A stretch of 64,000 bases of DNA, taken from the NCBI GenBank assembly GCA_965116865.1, contig OZ220727.1, positions 3,038,001-3,102,000 on the forward strand, in the 5' to 3' direction. Shown in pieces: positions 25,829 to 36,556 of this stretch; positions within the stretch are counted from its first letter, which is position 1, and every line of letters begins with the position of its first letter. Origin of the DNA: Aldehydirespirator sp965116865 (lineage in GTDB: Bacteria > Actinomycetota > Acidimicrobiia > Acidimicrobiales > Aldehydirespiratoraceae). The notes below the pieces were generated by a model. The model was not told the origin of the DNA. It saw only the letters and a list, made by a program, of their open reading frames with translations, and made no database searches. A program made the translations under genes and the position numbers.

Positions 25829-28800
25829 TTATGCGGTTGTGTCGAGGTTGAGGGCGTGTCGCAGAAAGCTGGCCATCTGAGCCCTTGTGACATGCTGGTG
25901 CGGGCAGTAGCGCAACGGGTCGGTGCCGCAGCCCCTGGTGATACCGTTGTGGCGCATGGCGTCGATGGCTGCCGCGTGGGGACTCTCCGGGTCCACATCA
26001 ACGAATCCCGCAGGCTGGGGAGCACCCGCCAAGCCGAGCGTACGCGACAACAGGCTGGCCATCTGAGCCCTGGTGACGGGCAGGTCGGGGCAGTAGCGCA
26101 ACGGGTTGGTGCCGCAGCCCTTGGTGACATCGTTGTGGTGCAAGGCGTCGATGGCTGCCGCGTGGGGACTCTCCGGGTCCACATCAACGAATCCCGCAGG
26201 CTGGGGAGCACCCGCCAAGCCGAGCGTACGCGACAACAGGCTGGCCATCTGAGCCCTGGTGACGGGCAGGTCGGGGCAGTAGCGCAACGGGTTGGTGCCG
26301 CAGCCGTGAGTGATGCCGTTGTGGAACATCATTTCGATGGCCGTCGCGTGGGCACTGGCGATGTCCACGTCGGCGAACCCCGCGAACTGCGGCGGGGGCG
26401 GCGGGGGCTGCGGGGCAGGATCCTCCTGAGCCGACGGAGGCGGCGGCGGAGGCGGAGGCGGAGGCGGAGGCGGCGGAGGCGGAGGCGGAGGCGGAGGCGG
26501 CGGAGGCGGCGCGGTGTCGTCGTCGGTGATGGTGACGATGACGTTGCCGGTTGTGTCGTAGCCGCCGCCTGAGGTGTCGTGGCGTAGTGTCGCGGTGTCG
26601 TCGACGATGTCGTCGTCTTCGTCGGCGTGCACCGTCACTGTCTGGTAGGTGTCCCAGTTGTTTGTGGTGAATGTCAGTGACAGCACAGGCCCTGCAGCCG
26701 TCACTGTCACTGAGCTTGCCGTCGGTGTGGACAGTACCAGGTCGTTGTCTGCGAGCGCGGACACGGTCATGGTCACAGCGTCTGCGGGCTGCGCCGAGAG
26801 CCGCACCGTGTATGTGGAGTCGGTGCCTTCGGTGACTGTCGCTGCTGTCGGGTCGAATTGCAGGCCTGCGGTGTCGTCGTCGGTGATGGTGACGATGACG
26901 TTGCCGGTTGTGTCGTAGTCGCCGCCTGAGGTGTCGTGGCGTAGTGTCGCGGTGTCGTCGGCGGTGTCGTCGTCTTCGTCGGCGTGCACCGTCACTGTCT
27001 GGTAGGTGTCCCAGTTGTTTGTGGTGAATGTCAGTGACAGTACAGGCCCTGCAGTCGTCACTGTCACTGAGCTTGCCGTCGGTGTGGACAGCACTAGGTC
27101 GTTGTCTGCGAGCGCGGACACGGTCATGGTCACAGCGTCTGCGGGCTGCGCCGAGAGCCGCACCGTGTATGTGGTGTCGGTGCCTTCGGTGACTGTCGCT
27201 GCTGTCGGGTCGAATTGCAGGCCTGCGGTGTCGTCGTCGGTGATGGTGACGATGACGTTGCCGGTTGTGTCGTAGTCGCCGCCTGAGGTGTCGTGGCGTA
27301 GTGTTGCGGTGTCGTCGGCGGTGTCGTCGTCTTCGTCGGCGTGCACCGTCACTGTCTGGTAGGTGTCCCAGTTGTTTGTGGTGAATGTCAGTGACAGTAC
27401 AGGCCCTGCAGTCGTCACTGTCACTGAGCTTGCCGTCGGTGTGGACAGTACCAGGTCGTTGTCTGCGAGCGCGGACACGGTCATGGTCACAGCGTCTGCG
27501 GGCTGCGCCGAGAGCCGCACCGTGTATGTGGTGTCGGTGCCTTCGGTGACTGTCGCTGCTGTCGGGTCGAATTGCAGGCCTGCGGTGTCGTCGTCGGTGA
27601 TGGTGACGATGACGTTGCCGGTTGTGTCGTAGTCGCCGCCTGAGGTGTCGTGGCGTAGTGTTGCGGTGTCGTCGGCGGTGTCGTCGTCTTCGTCGGCGTG
27701 CACCGTCACTGTCTGGTAGGTGTCCCAGTTGTTTGTGGTGAATGTCAGTGACAGTACAGGCCCTGCAGTCGTCACTGTCACTGAGCTTGCCGTCGGTGTG
27801 GACAGCACTAGGTCGTTGTCTGCGAGCGCGGACACGGTCATGGTCACAGCGTCTGCGGGCTGCGCCGAGAGCCGCACCGTGTATGTGGTGTCGGTGCCTT
27901 CGGTGACTGTCGCTGCTGTCGGGTCGAATTGCAGGCCTGCGGTGTCGTCGTCGGTGATGGTGACGATGACGTTGCCGGTTGTGTCGTAGTCGCCGCCTGA
28001 GGTGTCGTGGCGTAGTGTTGCGGTGTCGTCGGCGGTGTCGTCGTCTTCGTCGGCGTGCACCGTCACTGTCTGGTAGGTGTCCCAGTTGTTTGTGGTGAAT
28101 GTCAGTGACAGCACAGGCCCTGCAGTCGTCACTGTCACTGAGCTTGCCGTCGGTGTGGACAGCACTAGGTCGTTGTCTGCGAGCGCGGACACGGTCATGG
28201 TCACAGCGTCTGCGGGCTGCGCCGAGAGCCGCACCGTGTATGTGGTGTCGGTGCCTTCGGTGACTGTCGCTGCTGTCGGGTCGAATTGCAGGCCTGCGGT
28301 GTCGTCGTCGGTGATGGTGACGATGACGTTGCCGGTTGTGTCGTAGTCGCCGCCTGAGGTGTCGTGGCGTAGTGTTGCGGTGTCGTCGGCGGTGTCGTCG
28401 TCTTCGTCGGCGTGCACCGTCACTGTCTGGTAGGTGTCCCAGTTGTTTGTGGTGAATGTCAGTGACAGTACAGGCCCTGCAGTCGTCACTGTCACTGAGC
28501 TTGCCGTCGGTGTGGACAGTACCAGGTCGTTGTCTGCGAGCGCGGACACGGTCATGGTCACAGCGTCTGCGGGCTGCGCCGAGAGCCGCACCGTGTATGT
28601 GGTGTCGGTGCCTTCGGTGACTGTCGCTGCTGTCGGGTCGAATTGCAGGCCTGCGGTGTCGTCGTCGGTGATGGTGACGATGACGTTGCCGGTTGTGTCG
28701 TAGTCGCCGCCTGAGGTGTCGTGGCGTAGTGTTGCGGTGTCGTCGGCGGTGTCGTCGTCTTCGTCGGCGTGCACCGTCACTGTCTGGTAGGTGTCCCAGT

Positions 28801-31800
28801 TGTTTGTGGTGAATGTCAGTGACAGTACAGGCCCTGCAGTCGTCACTGTCACTGAGCTTGCCGTCGGTGTGGACAGTACCAGGTCGTTGTCTGCGAGCGC
28901 GGACACGGTCATGGTCACAGCGTCTGCGGGCTGCGCCGAGAGCCGCACCGTGTATGTGGTGTCGGTGCCTTCGGTGACTGTCGCTGCTGTCGGGTCGAAT
29001 TGCAGGCCTGCGGTGTCGTCGTCGGTGATGGTGACGATGACGTTGCCGGTTGTGTCGTAGTCGCCGCCTGAGGTGTCGTGGCGTAGTGTTGCGGTGTCGT
29101 CGGCGGTGTCGTCGTCTTCGTCGGCGTGCACCGTCACTGTCTGGTAGGTGTCCCAGTTGTTTGTGGTGAATGTCAGTGACAGTACAGGCCCTGCAGTCGT
29201 CACTGTCACTGGGCTTGTCGTCGGTGTGGACAGTACCAGGTCGTTGTCTGCGAGCGCGGACACGGTCATGGTCACATCGTCTGCGGGCTGCGACGAGAGC
29301 CGCACCGTGTATGTGGTGTCGGTGCCTTCGGTGACTGTCGCTGCTGTCGGGTCGAATTGCAGGCCTGCGGTGTCGTCGTCGGTGATGGTGACGATGACGT
29401 TGCCGGTTGTGTCGTAGTCGCCGCCTGAGGTGTCGTGGCGTAGTGTTGCGGTGTCGTCGGCGGTGTCGTCGTCTTCGTCGGCGTGCACCGTCACTGTCTG
29501 GTAGGTGTCCCAGTTGTTTGTGGTGAATGTCAGTGACAGCACAGGCCCTGCAGTCGTCACTGTCACTGAGCTTGCCGTCGGTGTGGACAGTACCAGGTCG
29601 TTGTCTGCGAGCGCGGACACGGTCATGGTCACAGCGTCTGCGGGCTGCGCCGAGAGCCGCACCGTGTATGTGGAGTCGGTGCCTTCGGTGACTGTCGCTG
29701 CTGTCGGGTCGAATTGCAGGCCTGCGGTGTCGTCGTCGGTGATGGTGACGATGACGTTGCCGGTTGTGTCGTAGCCGCCGCCTGAGGTGTCGTGGCGTAG
29801 TGTCGCGGTGTCGTCGGCGATGTCGTCGTCTTCGTCGGCGTGCACCGTCACTGTCTGGTAGGTGTCCCAGTTGTTTGTGGTGAATGTCAGTGACAGTACA
29901 GGCCCTGCAGTCGTCACTGTCACTGAGCTTGCCGTCGGTGTGGACAGTACCAGGTCGTTGTCTGCGAGCGCGGACACGGTCATGGTCACAGCGTCTGCGG
30001 GCTGCGCCGAGAGCCGCACCGTGTATGTGGAGTCGGTGCCTTCGGTGACTGTCGCTGCTGTCGGGTCGAATTGCAGGCCTGCGGTGTCGTCGTCGGTGAT
30101 GGTGACGATGACGTTGCCGGTTGTGTCGTAGCCGCCGCCTGAGGTGTCGTGGCGCAGTGTTGCGGTGTCGTCGGCGATGTCGTCGTCTTCGTCGGCGTGC
30201 ACCGTCACTGTCTGGTAGGTGTCCCAGTTGTTTGTGGTGAATGTCAGTGACAGTACAGGCCCTGCAGTCGTCACTGTCACTGAGCTTGCCGTCGGTGTGG
30301 ACAGTACCAGGTCGTTGTCTGCGAGCGCGGACACGGTCATGGTCACAGCGTCTGCGGGCTGCGCCGAGAGCCGCACCGTGTATGTGGAGTCGGTGCCTTC
30401 GGTGACTGTCGCTGCTGTCGGGTCGAATTGCAGGCCTGCGGTGTCGTCGTCGGTGATGGTGACGATGACGTTGCCGGTTGTGTCGTAGTCGCCGCCTGAG
30501 GTGTCGTGGCGCAGTGTTGCGGTGTCGTCGGCGATGTCGTCGTCTTCGTCGGCGTGCACCGTCACTGTCTGGTAGGTGTCCCAGTTGTTTGTGGTGAATG
30601 TCAGTGACAGTACAGGCCCTGCAGTCGTCACTGTCACTGGGCTTGTCGTCGGTGTGGACAGTACCAGGTCGTTGTCTGCGAGCGCGGACACGGTCATGGT
30701 CACATCGTCTGCGGGCTGCGACGAGAGCCGCACCGTGTATGCGGTGTTGGTGCCTTCGGTCACAGACAGCGCTGGCGGGTTGAATTGCAGGCCTGCGGTG
30801 TCGCTGTCTGTGATGGTGACGGTGATGTTGCCGGTTGTGTCGTAGTCGCCGCCTGAGGTGTCGTGGCGCAGTGTTGCGGTGTCGTCGACGGCGTCGTCGT
30901 CTTCGTCGGCGTGCACCGTCACTGTCTGGAACACGTTCCAGTTGCTTGTGGTGAATGTCAGTGACAGCACAGGTTCCGAAATCGACACTGACACTGAGCT
31001 TGCCGTCGGTGTGGACAGTACCAGGTCGTTGTCTGCGAGCGCGGACACGGTCATGGTCACAGCGTCTGCGGGCTGCGACGAGAGCCGCACCGCGTATGTG
31101 GTGCTGTCGCCTTCGGTCACAGACAGCGCTGGCGGGTTGAATTGCAGGCCTGCGGTGTCGTTGTCGGTGATGGTGACGGTGATGTTGCCGGTTGTGTCGT
31201 AGTCGCCGCCTGAGGTGTCGTGGCGTAGTGTCGCGGTGTCGTCGACGGCGTCGTCGTCTTCGTCGGCGTGCACCGTCACTGACTGGTAGGTGCCCCAGTT
31301 GCTTGTGGTGAATGTCAGTGACAGCACAGGTTCCGAAATCGACACTGACACTGAGCTTGCCGTCGGTGTGGACAGTACCAGGTCGTTGTCTGCGAGCGCG
31401 GACACGGTCACGGTCACATCGTCTGCGGGCTGCGACGAGAGCCGCACCGCGTATGTGGTGCTGTCGCCTTCGGTCACAGACAGCGCTGGCGGGTTGAATT
31501 GCAGGCCTGCGGTGTCGTTGTCGGTGATGGTGACGGTGATGTTGCCGGTTGTGTCGTAGTCGCCGCCTGAGGTGTCGTGGCGTAGTGTCGCGGTGTCGTC
31601 GGCGATGTCGTCGTCTTCGTCGGCGTGCACCGTCACTGACTGGTAGGTGCCCCAGTTGCTTGTGGTGAATGTCAGTGACAGCACAGGTTCCGAAATCGAC
31701 ACTGACACTGAGCTTGCCGTCGGTGTGGACAGTACCAGGTCGTTGTCTGCGAGCGCGGACACGGTCACGGTCACATCGTCTGCGGGCTGCGACGAGAGCC

Positions 31801-34800
31801 GCACCCCGTATGTGGTGTTGGTGCCTTCGGTGACCGTCACTGCTGGCGGGTCGAATTGCAGGCCTGCGGTGTCGTCGTCGGTGACCGTCACGGTCATGCT
31901 GGCGGTGACGGTGTCGAAGTCGGCGCCTGATGCGGTGTGGGTTAGTGTGAGAGTGTCGTTGGCAATGTCGTCGTCGTGGCTGGCAGTGACGGTGACGGTC
32001 TGTGCTGTGTTCCAAGCGGCCTGGGCGAACGTCAAGGAGGTGCTGCTGAGGGTGGCGTCGGTGTCGGCGTGGCCGGTGACGGCGACGATGACTGGTCCGG
32101 TGGGCTGCCCGTTCAGTTTGACGTTGTAGCTGTTGGTAAAGCCTTCGTTGACGGTCAGCGACGACGTGGACAGTTTCAGGGCCTGGGTGTCGTTGTCGGT
32201 GCTTTCGGCGTAGAAGTGAGTGTCGGCAGAGTCGAAGCCGCCGCCGCTAGCGTTGTGCCTCAGCCCGATCGAGTTGTCTGAGAAGTCGTCGTCTTCCGCG
32301 GCGGTGACGGAGACGGTCTGCCAGGTGTCCCATGCGGAGACGGCGAACGTTAAGGTCGTCGGACTCACCGTCATGATGGAGCTGGTTGCAGGAATGATCT
32401 CGACAGTCACCTCGGCCGTTGGCTCTCCGGACAGCCTCACAGTGTATCCGGCGGTGGAGCCCTCCGGCACGCTTACCCCGGAGGACGGCTGGAATTCAAG
32501 AGATGGGGTGTCGTTGTCGTTGATGGTGACGACGAGGTTGTTGTCGGCGTCGTCAAAGCCGCCGCCGGTGGAGTCGTGGGCGAGCGAGAGCGAGTCGGTG
32601 ACAATGTTGTCGTCCTCGCCGGCGGTGACGGAGACGGTCTGCCAGGTGTCCCATGCGGAGACGGCGAACGTTAAGGTCGTCGAGCTCACCGTCATGATGG
32701 AGCTGGCTGGAGGAGTGATCGCTACGGTTACATCGTCTGCGGGCTGCGACGAGAGCCGCACCCCGTATGTGGTGTTGGTGCCTTCGGTGACCGTCACTGC
32801 TGGCGGGTCGAATTGCAGGCCTGCGGTGTCGTCGTCGGTGACCGTCACGGTCATGCTGGCGGTGACGGTGTCGAAGTCGGCGCCTGATGCGGTGTGGGTT
32901 AGTGTGAGAGTGTCGTTGGCAATGTCGTCGTCGTGGCTGGCAGTGACGGTGACGGTCTGTGCTGTGTTCCAAGCGGCCTGGGTGAACGTCAAGGAGGTGC
33001 TGCTGAGGGTGGCGTCGGTGTCGGCGTGGCCGGTGACGGCGACGATGACTGGTCCGGTGGGCTGCCCGTTCAGTTTGACGTTGTAGCTGTTGGTAAAGCC
33101 TTCGTTGACGGTCAGCGACGACGTGGACAGTTTCAGGGCCTGGGTGTCGTTGTCGGTGCTTTCGGCGTAGAAGTGAGTGTCGGCAGAGTCGAAGCCGCCG
33201 CCGCTAGCGTTGTGCCTCAGCCCGATCGAGTTGTCTGAGAAGTCGTCGTCTTCCGCGGCGGTGACGGAGACGGTCTGCCAGGTGTCCCATGCGGAGACGG
33301 CGAACGTTAAGGTCGTCGGACTCACCGTCATGATGGAGCTGGTTGCAGGAATGATCTCGACAGTCACCTCGGCCGTTGGCTCTCCGGACAGCCTCACAGT
33401 GTATCCGGCGGTGGAGCCCTCCGGCACGCTTACCCCGGAGGACGGCTGGAATTCAAGAGATGGGGTGTCGTTGTCGTTGATGGTGACGACGAGGTTGTTG
33501 TCGGCGTCGTCAAAGCCGCCGCCGGTGGAGTCGTGGGCGAGCGAGAGCGAGTCGGTGACAATGTTGTCGTCCTCGCCGGCGGTGACGGAGACGGTCTGCC
33601 AGGTGTCCCATGCGGAGACGGCGAACGTTAAGGTCGTCGAGCTCACCGTCATGATGGAGCTGGCTGGAGGAGTGATCGCTACGGTTACATCGTCTGCGGG
33701 CTGCGACGAGAGCCGCACCGCGTATGTGGTGCTGTCGCCTTCGGTCACAGACAGCGCTGTCGGGTCGAATTTCAGGCCTGCGGTGTCGTTGTCGGTGATG
33801 GTGACGGTGATGTTGCCGGTTGTGTCGTAGTCGCCGCCTGAGGTGTCGTGGCGTAGTGTCGCGGTGTCGTCGGCGATGTCGTCGTCTTCGTCGGCGTGCA
33901 CCGTCACTGACTGGTAGGTGCCCCAGTTGCTTGTGGTGAATGTCAGTGACAGCACAGGTTCCGAAATCGACACTGACACTGAGCTTGCCGTCGGTGTGGA
34001 CAGTACCAGGTCGTTGTCTGCGAGCGCGGACACGGTCACGGTCACATCGTCTGCGGGCTGCGACGAGAGCCGCACCCCGTATGTGGTGTTGGTGCCTTCG
34101 GTGACCGTCACTGCTGGCGGGTCGAATTGCAGGCCTGCGGTGTCGTCGTCGGTGACCGTCACGGTCATGCTGGCGGTGACGGTGTCGAAGTCGGCGCCTG
34201 ATGCGGTGTGGGTTAGTGTGAGAGTGTCGTTGGCAATGTCGTCGTCGTGGCTGGCAGTGACGGTGACGGTCTGTGCTGTGTTCCAAGCGGCCTGGGCGAA
34301 CGTCAAGGAGGTGCTGCTGAGGGTGGCGTCGGTGTCGGCGTGGCCGGTGACGGCGACGATGACTGGTCCGGTGGGCTGCCCGTTCAGTTTGACGTTGTAG
34401 CTGTTGGTAAAGCCTTCGTTGACGGTCAGCGACGACGTGGACAGTTTCAGGGCCTGGGTGTCGTTGTCGGTGCTTTCGGCGTAGAAGTGAGTGCCGGCAG
34501 AGTCGAAGCCGCCGCCGCTAGCGTTGTGCCACAGCCCGATCGAGTTGTCTGAGAAGTCGTCGTCTTCCGCGGCGGTGACGGAGACGGTCTGCCAGGTGTC
34601 CCATGCGGAGACGGCGAACGTTAAGGTCGTCGGACTCACCGTCATGATGGAGCTGGTTGCAGGAATGATCTCGACAGTCACCTCGGCCGTTGGCTCTCCG
34701 GACAGCCTCACAGTGTATCCGGCGGTGGAGCCCTCCGGCACGCTTACCCCGGAGGACGGCTGGAATTCAAGAGATGGGGTGTCGTTGTCGTTGATGGTGA

Positions 34801-36556
34801 CGACGAGGTTGTTGTCGGCGTCGTCAAAGCCGCCGCCGGTGGAGTCGTGGGCGAGCGAGAGCGAGTCGGTGACAATGTTGTCGTCCTCGCCGGCGGTGAC
34901 GGAGACGGTCTGCCAGGTGTCCCATGCGGAGACGGCGAACGTTAAGGTCGTCGGGCTCACCGTCATGATGGAGCTGGCTGGAGGAGTGATCGCTACGGTC
35001 ACATCGTCTGCGGGCTGTTTAGATAGTTGCACCTTGTAGTTGGCGGTGGAGCCCTCATCAACCTCGACCGGGTCAGGACTGAAAATCAGGCCATGGGTGC
35101 TGATAACGATCGGTGCCTTGTTCCGTGAGAGTTCGGAGAAGCCGGTGTAGCCAGCCTCAGCTAGGGCCACATAGAAGATTTCACGACTTTCTGTAGGCTC
35201 ATTTCCAGATACGTCGATTTCGATATTAGCGGACCCATTTGCCGTAGCGGTGCCAGCACCGTTGAACTTCTCGTAGCCGTAGATGATGTAATCTGTGATA
35301 GATCCGCCGGAGAAGAGCTCAGCGTGTCCATAATTGAAGTTCTCCATCGTCAGGCTCTGTGTATCGCTGAAAGACACATCCTGACTGAATCCAGGATCGG
35401 CTTGGGGGATCAGCGAATCTCCCGACACCAGCGCGCGCTGACCGCCGTCGTTGGAAGAGTGAAGAATGGCGACCACTGGCCAAGGAGCCGCGTCTCCGTT
35501 ATTAGTCAGCGTGCATTCCGAGGTATCGCCCGGTGCTACTTCCGCTGGGCAGTTTAGCTGGAAGTCGCCGGAGTTGACTGTCACTGTGCTGGACATCGTA
35601 GCTCGGGTGACGTTCAGGGTGTATGTCGTCTGCGTGGTTCCGTCTTCTGCTGTGACCTCGACGACCAGGCTTGTTATGCCCACATCTATGGGTATTGCCG
35701 GGCTCTCTGTTTCGCTGGTGAGCGTGGCTACGGTCGTTCCGTTGATGCTCAAAGTAATGGTCTGTGCTTGACTGTGGGTAGGTGTGGCGGTCAGATAGAC
35801 CTCTGTGATCGAATAATCGACAGACTGATTATATGTGCGCGGATCAGCGCTGGTGTCCAATGAAATCGGACTCGCGGAACCGTAGGTAAAGGTCAGTTCG
35901 CTCAGTGAACTGTCGGTGCTCTTGCTGTCCGAACTCGCGATGGTTATTGCCGTCTTGTTCAGAAAGAACCGGCCGGCTCCCGTGGCGTCGTTAGGGGCAA
36001 GTCCGACGTAGAAGGTCTCGCTGTCTTCATAGTGGGAGTCGTCCACGACAGTGATCGGGATGGTCCGGGAGTCGTTGCCGTCGGCGTCGCCGGATGCGGG
36101 GGCTACTCCGGACCAATCGAATCGAGAGATCCCGATGAGGTGCTCGCCTACCCAGATGAGCTCGCCCTCGACAGTCGGTTCGGGGGTGAGCGTGCCCCAT
36201 TGGACATCGACGGACCCGCCTCGTACCAGGGCTCTGTTCGAGTCTGTGGACAGGTGAAGCATGGCGACGGCGGGCCAGTTGGCCTCCGCGTCGCCGGTGT
36301 GGGTGAGGGTGCATTGGTGGGTCGTCCCTTCCTGCATGGTGGACGGGCACGCCAACGTGAAGTCGCCGGAGGAGACCTCGGCCAGGGAGTCCTCCGACTC
36401 TGGGGGGGAGGCGAGTTGCCAGGCGATCAGAGTTACCCACGCGGCCGGAGCGAGCATGACCAGCGCTCGCGCCGCGGTGCGAGCGGGCGAACGGCGCCAA
36501 GACCGCCCCCCGGCTGCCTCGTCTCGCACTGCCGCTGGCGCTTCGGGGTCGATCAT
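25829..36556 (-). CDS. Giant surface Calx-beta repeat protein with SLH anchor (giant 2)
   Basis: The protein has 3575 residues. A basic N-terminus (SWRRSPARTAAR) is followed by one hydrophobic segment at about 28-48, acting as an uncleaved anchor or signal peptide. Residues 60-490 are unique and include two CxxxxxxxxxxxC modules (DFTLACPSTMQEGTTHQC and a second similar one) and a cadherin-like segment. About 25 Calx-beta repeats span roughly 494-3343, the last fifteen or so of exactly 119 residues (AGLQFDPTAATVTEGTD ... NNWDTYQTVTVHADEDDD). Then come a run of about 26 prolines and three SLH-type repeats (FVDVDPESPHAAAIDAL, VTRAQMASLL). It is a surface protein like giant 1 but Thr/Ala/Asp-rich rather than Val/Ser/Gly-rich. 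No Shine-Dalgarno precedes the ATG, which directly follows the stop codon of a small upstream ORF. Confidence 0.93.
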   Translation of the reverse strand: MIDPEAPAAVRDEAAGGRSWRRSPARTAARALVMLAPAAWVTLIAWQLASPPESEDSLAEVSSGDFTLACPSTMQEGTTHQCTLTHTGDAEANWPAVAMLHLSTDSNRALVRGGSVDVQWGTLTPEPTVEGELIWVGEHLIGISRFDWSGVAPASGDADGNDSRTIPITVVDDSHYEDSETFYVGLAPNDATGAGRFFLNKTAITIASSDSKSTDSSLSELTFTYGSASPISLDTSADPRTYNQSVDYSITEVYLTATPTHSQAQTITLSINGTTVATLTSETESPAIPIDVGITSLVVEVTAEDGTTQTTYTLNVTRATMSSTVTVNSGDFQLNCPAEVAPGDTSECTLTNNGDAAPWPVVAILHSSNDGGQRALVSGDSLIPQADPGFSQDVSFSDTQSLTMENFNYGHAELFSGGSITDYIIYGYEKFNGAGTATANGSANIEIDVSGNEPTESREIFYVALAEAGYTGFSELSRNKAPIVISTHGLIFSPDPVEVDEGSTANYKVQLSKQPADDVTVAITPPASSIMTVSPTTLTFAVSAWDTWQTVSVTAGEDDNIVTDSLSLAHDSTGGGFDDADNNLVVTINDNDTPSLEFQPSSGVSVPEGSTAGYTVRLSGEPTAEVTVEIIPATSSIMTVSPTTLTFAVSAWDTWQTVSVTAAEDDDFSDNSIGLWHNASGGGFDSAGTHFYAESTDNDTQALKLSTSSLTVNEGFTNSYNVKLNGQPTGPVIVAVTGHADTDATLSSTSLTFAQAAWNTAQTVTVTASHDDDIANDTLTLTHTASGADFDTVTASMTVTVTDDDTAGLQFDPPAVTVTEGTNTTYGVRLSSQPADDVTVTVSALADNDLVLSTPTASSVSVSISEPVLSLTFTTSNWGTYQSVTVHADEDDDIADDTATLRHDTSGGDYDTTGNITVTITDNDTAGLKFDPTALSVTEGDSTTYAVRLSSQPADDVTVAITPPASSIMTVSSTTLTFAVSAWDTWQTVSVTAGEDDNIVTDSLSLAHDSTGGGFDDADNNLVVTINDNDTPSLEFQPSSGVSVPEGSTAGYTVRLSGEPTAEVTVEIIPATSSIMTVSPTTLTFAVSAWDTWQTVSVTAAEDDDFSDNSIGLRHNASGGGFDSADTHFYAESTDNDTQALKLSTSSLTVNEGFTNSYNVKLNGQPTGPVIVAVTGHADTDATLSSTSLTFTQAAWNTAQTVTVTASHDDDIANDTLTLTHTASGADFDTVTASMTVTVTDDDTAGLQFDPPAVTVTEGTNTTYGVRLSSQPADDVTVAITPPASSIMTVSSTTLTFAVSAWDTWQTVSVTAGEDDNIVTDSLSLAHDSTGGGFDDADNNLVVTINDNDTPSLEFQPSSGVSVPEGSTAGYTVRLSGEPTAEVTVEIIPATSSIMTVSPTTLTFAVSAWDTWQTVSVTAAEDDDFSDNSIGLRHNASGGGFDSADTHFYAESTDNDTQALKLSTSSLTVNEGFTNSYNVKLNGQPTGPVIVAVTGHADTDATLSSTSLTFAQAAWNTAQTVTVTASHDDDIANDTLTLTHTASGADFDTVTASMTVTVTDDDTAGLQFDPPAVTVTEGTNTTYGVRLSSQPADDVTVTVSALADNDLVLSTPTASSVSVSISEPVLSLTFTTSNWGTYQSVTVHADEDDDIADDTATLRHDTSGGDYDTTGNITVTITDNDTAGLQFNPPALSVTEGDSTTYAVRLSSQPADDVTVTVSALADNDLVLSTPTASSVSVSISEPVLSLTFTTSNWGTYQSVTVHADEDDDAVDDTATLRHDTSGGDYDTTGNITVTITDNDTAGLQFNPPALSVTEGDSTTYAVRLSSQPADAVTMTVSALADNDLVLSTPTASSVSVSISEPVLSLTFTTSNWNVFQTVTVHADEDDDAVDDTATLRHDTSGGDYDTTGNITVTITDSDTAGLQFNPPALSVTEGTNTAYTVRLSSQPADDVTMTVSALADNDLVLSTPTTSPVTVTTAGPVLSLTFTTNNWDTYQTVTVHADEDDDIADDTATLRHDTSGGDYDTTGNVIVTITDDDTAGLQFDPTAATVTEGTDSTYTVRLSAQPADAVTMTVSALADNDLVLSTPTASSVTVTTAGPVLSLTFTTNNWDTYQTVTVHADEDDDIADDTATLRHDTSGGGYDTTGNVIVTITDDDTAGLQFDPTAATVTEGTDSTYTVRLSAQPADAVTMTVSALADNDLVLSTPTASSVTVTTAGPVLSLTFTTNNWDTYQTVTVHADEDDDIADDTATLRHDTSGGGYDTTGNVIVTITDDDTAGLQFDPTAATVTEGTDSTYTVRLSAQPADAVTMTVSALADNDLVLSTPTASSVTVTTAGPVLSLTFTTNNWDTYQTVTVHADEDDDTADDTATLRHDTSGGDYDTTGNVIVTITDDDTAGLQFDPTAATVTEGTDTTYTVRLSSQPADDVTMTVSALADNDLVLSTPTTSPVTVTTAGPVLSLTFTTNNWDTYQTVTVHADEDDDTADDTATLRHDTSGGDYDTTGNVIVTITDDDTAGLQFDPTAATVTEGTDTTYTVRLSAQPADAVTMTVSALADNDLVLSTPTASSVTVTTAGPVLSLTFTTNNWDTYQTVTVHADEDDDTADDTATLRHDTSGGDYDTTGNVIVTITDDDTAGLQFDPTAATVTEGTDTTYTVRLSAQPADAVTMTVSALADNDLVLSTPTASSVTVTTAGPVLSLTFTTNNWDTYQTVTVHADEDDDTADDTATLRHDTSGGDYDTTGNVIVTITDDDTAGLQFDPTAATVTEGTDTTYTVRLSAQPADAVTMTVSALADNDLVLSTPTASSVTVTTAGPVLSLTFTTNNWDTYQTVTVHADEDDDTADDTATLRHDTSGGDYDTTGNVIVTITDDDTAGLQFDPTAATVTEGTDTTYTVRLSAQPADAVTMTVSALADNDLVLSTPTASSVTVTTAGPVLSLTFTTNNWDTYQTVTVHADEDDDTADDTATLRHDTSGGDYDTTGNVIVTITDDDTAGLQFDPTAATVTEGTDTTYTVRLSAQPADAVTMTVSALADNDLVLSTPTASSVTVTTAGPVLSLTFTTNNWDTYQTVTVHADEDDDTADDTATLRHDTSGGDYDTTGNVIVTITDDDTAGLQFDPTAATVTEGTDTTYTVRLSAQPADAVTMTVSALADNDLVLSTPTASSVTVTTAGPVLSLTFTTNNWDTYQTVTVHADEDDDTADDTATLRHDTSGGDYDTTGNVIVTITDDDTAGLQFDPTAATVTEGTDSTYTVRLSAQPADAVTMTVSALADNDLVLSTPTASSVTVTAAGPVLSLTFTTNNWDTYQTVTVHADEDDDIVDDTATLRHDTSGGGYDTTGNVIVTITDDDTAPPPPPPPPPPPPPPPPPPPPPPPPPSAQEDPAPQPPPPPPQFAGFADVDIASAHATAIEMMFHNGITHGCGTNPLRYCPDLPVTRAQMASLLSRTLGLAGAPQPAGFVDVDPESPHAAAIDALHHNDVTKGCGTNPLRYCPDLPVTRAQMASLLSRTLGLAGAPQPAGFVDVDPESPHAAAIDAMRHNGITRGCGTDPLRYCPHQHVTRAQMASFLRHALNLDTTA
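26429..26516 (-). repeat. Polyproline-encoding GGCGGA microsatellite
   Basis: Plus-strand GGAGGC/GGCGGA repeats encode an uninterrupted run of about 26 prolines between the repeat array and the SLH repeats of giant 2. Such a run should form a stiff spacer. Giant 1 has a shorter Pro/Ser linker at the same place. Confidence 0.95.
26525..35080 (-). repeat. Calx-beta-encoding repeat array with higher-order structure
   Basis: From 26649 to 31647 the repeat recurs every 357 bp without exception (15 units), nearly identical at DNA level. Beyond that, blocks of 957 bp that each encode three different Calx-beta units (SAWDTWQTVSV twice, then AAWNTAQTVTV) recur at about 31976, 32933 and 34247. One 357-bp unit lies between the second and third block. 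This indicates whole-block as well as single-unit duplication. Confidence 0.92.

Noticed and set aside
26184..32015. Second minus-strand frame of 1943 codons inside giant 2
   Set aside because: It is a frame shadow of the 357-bp repeat with an Arg/His-rich product and no domain; the SLH/Calx-beta frame is the real one.
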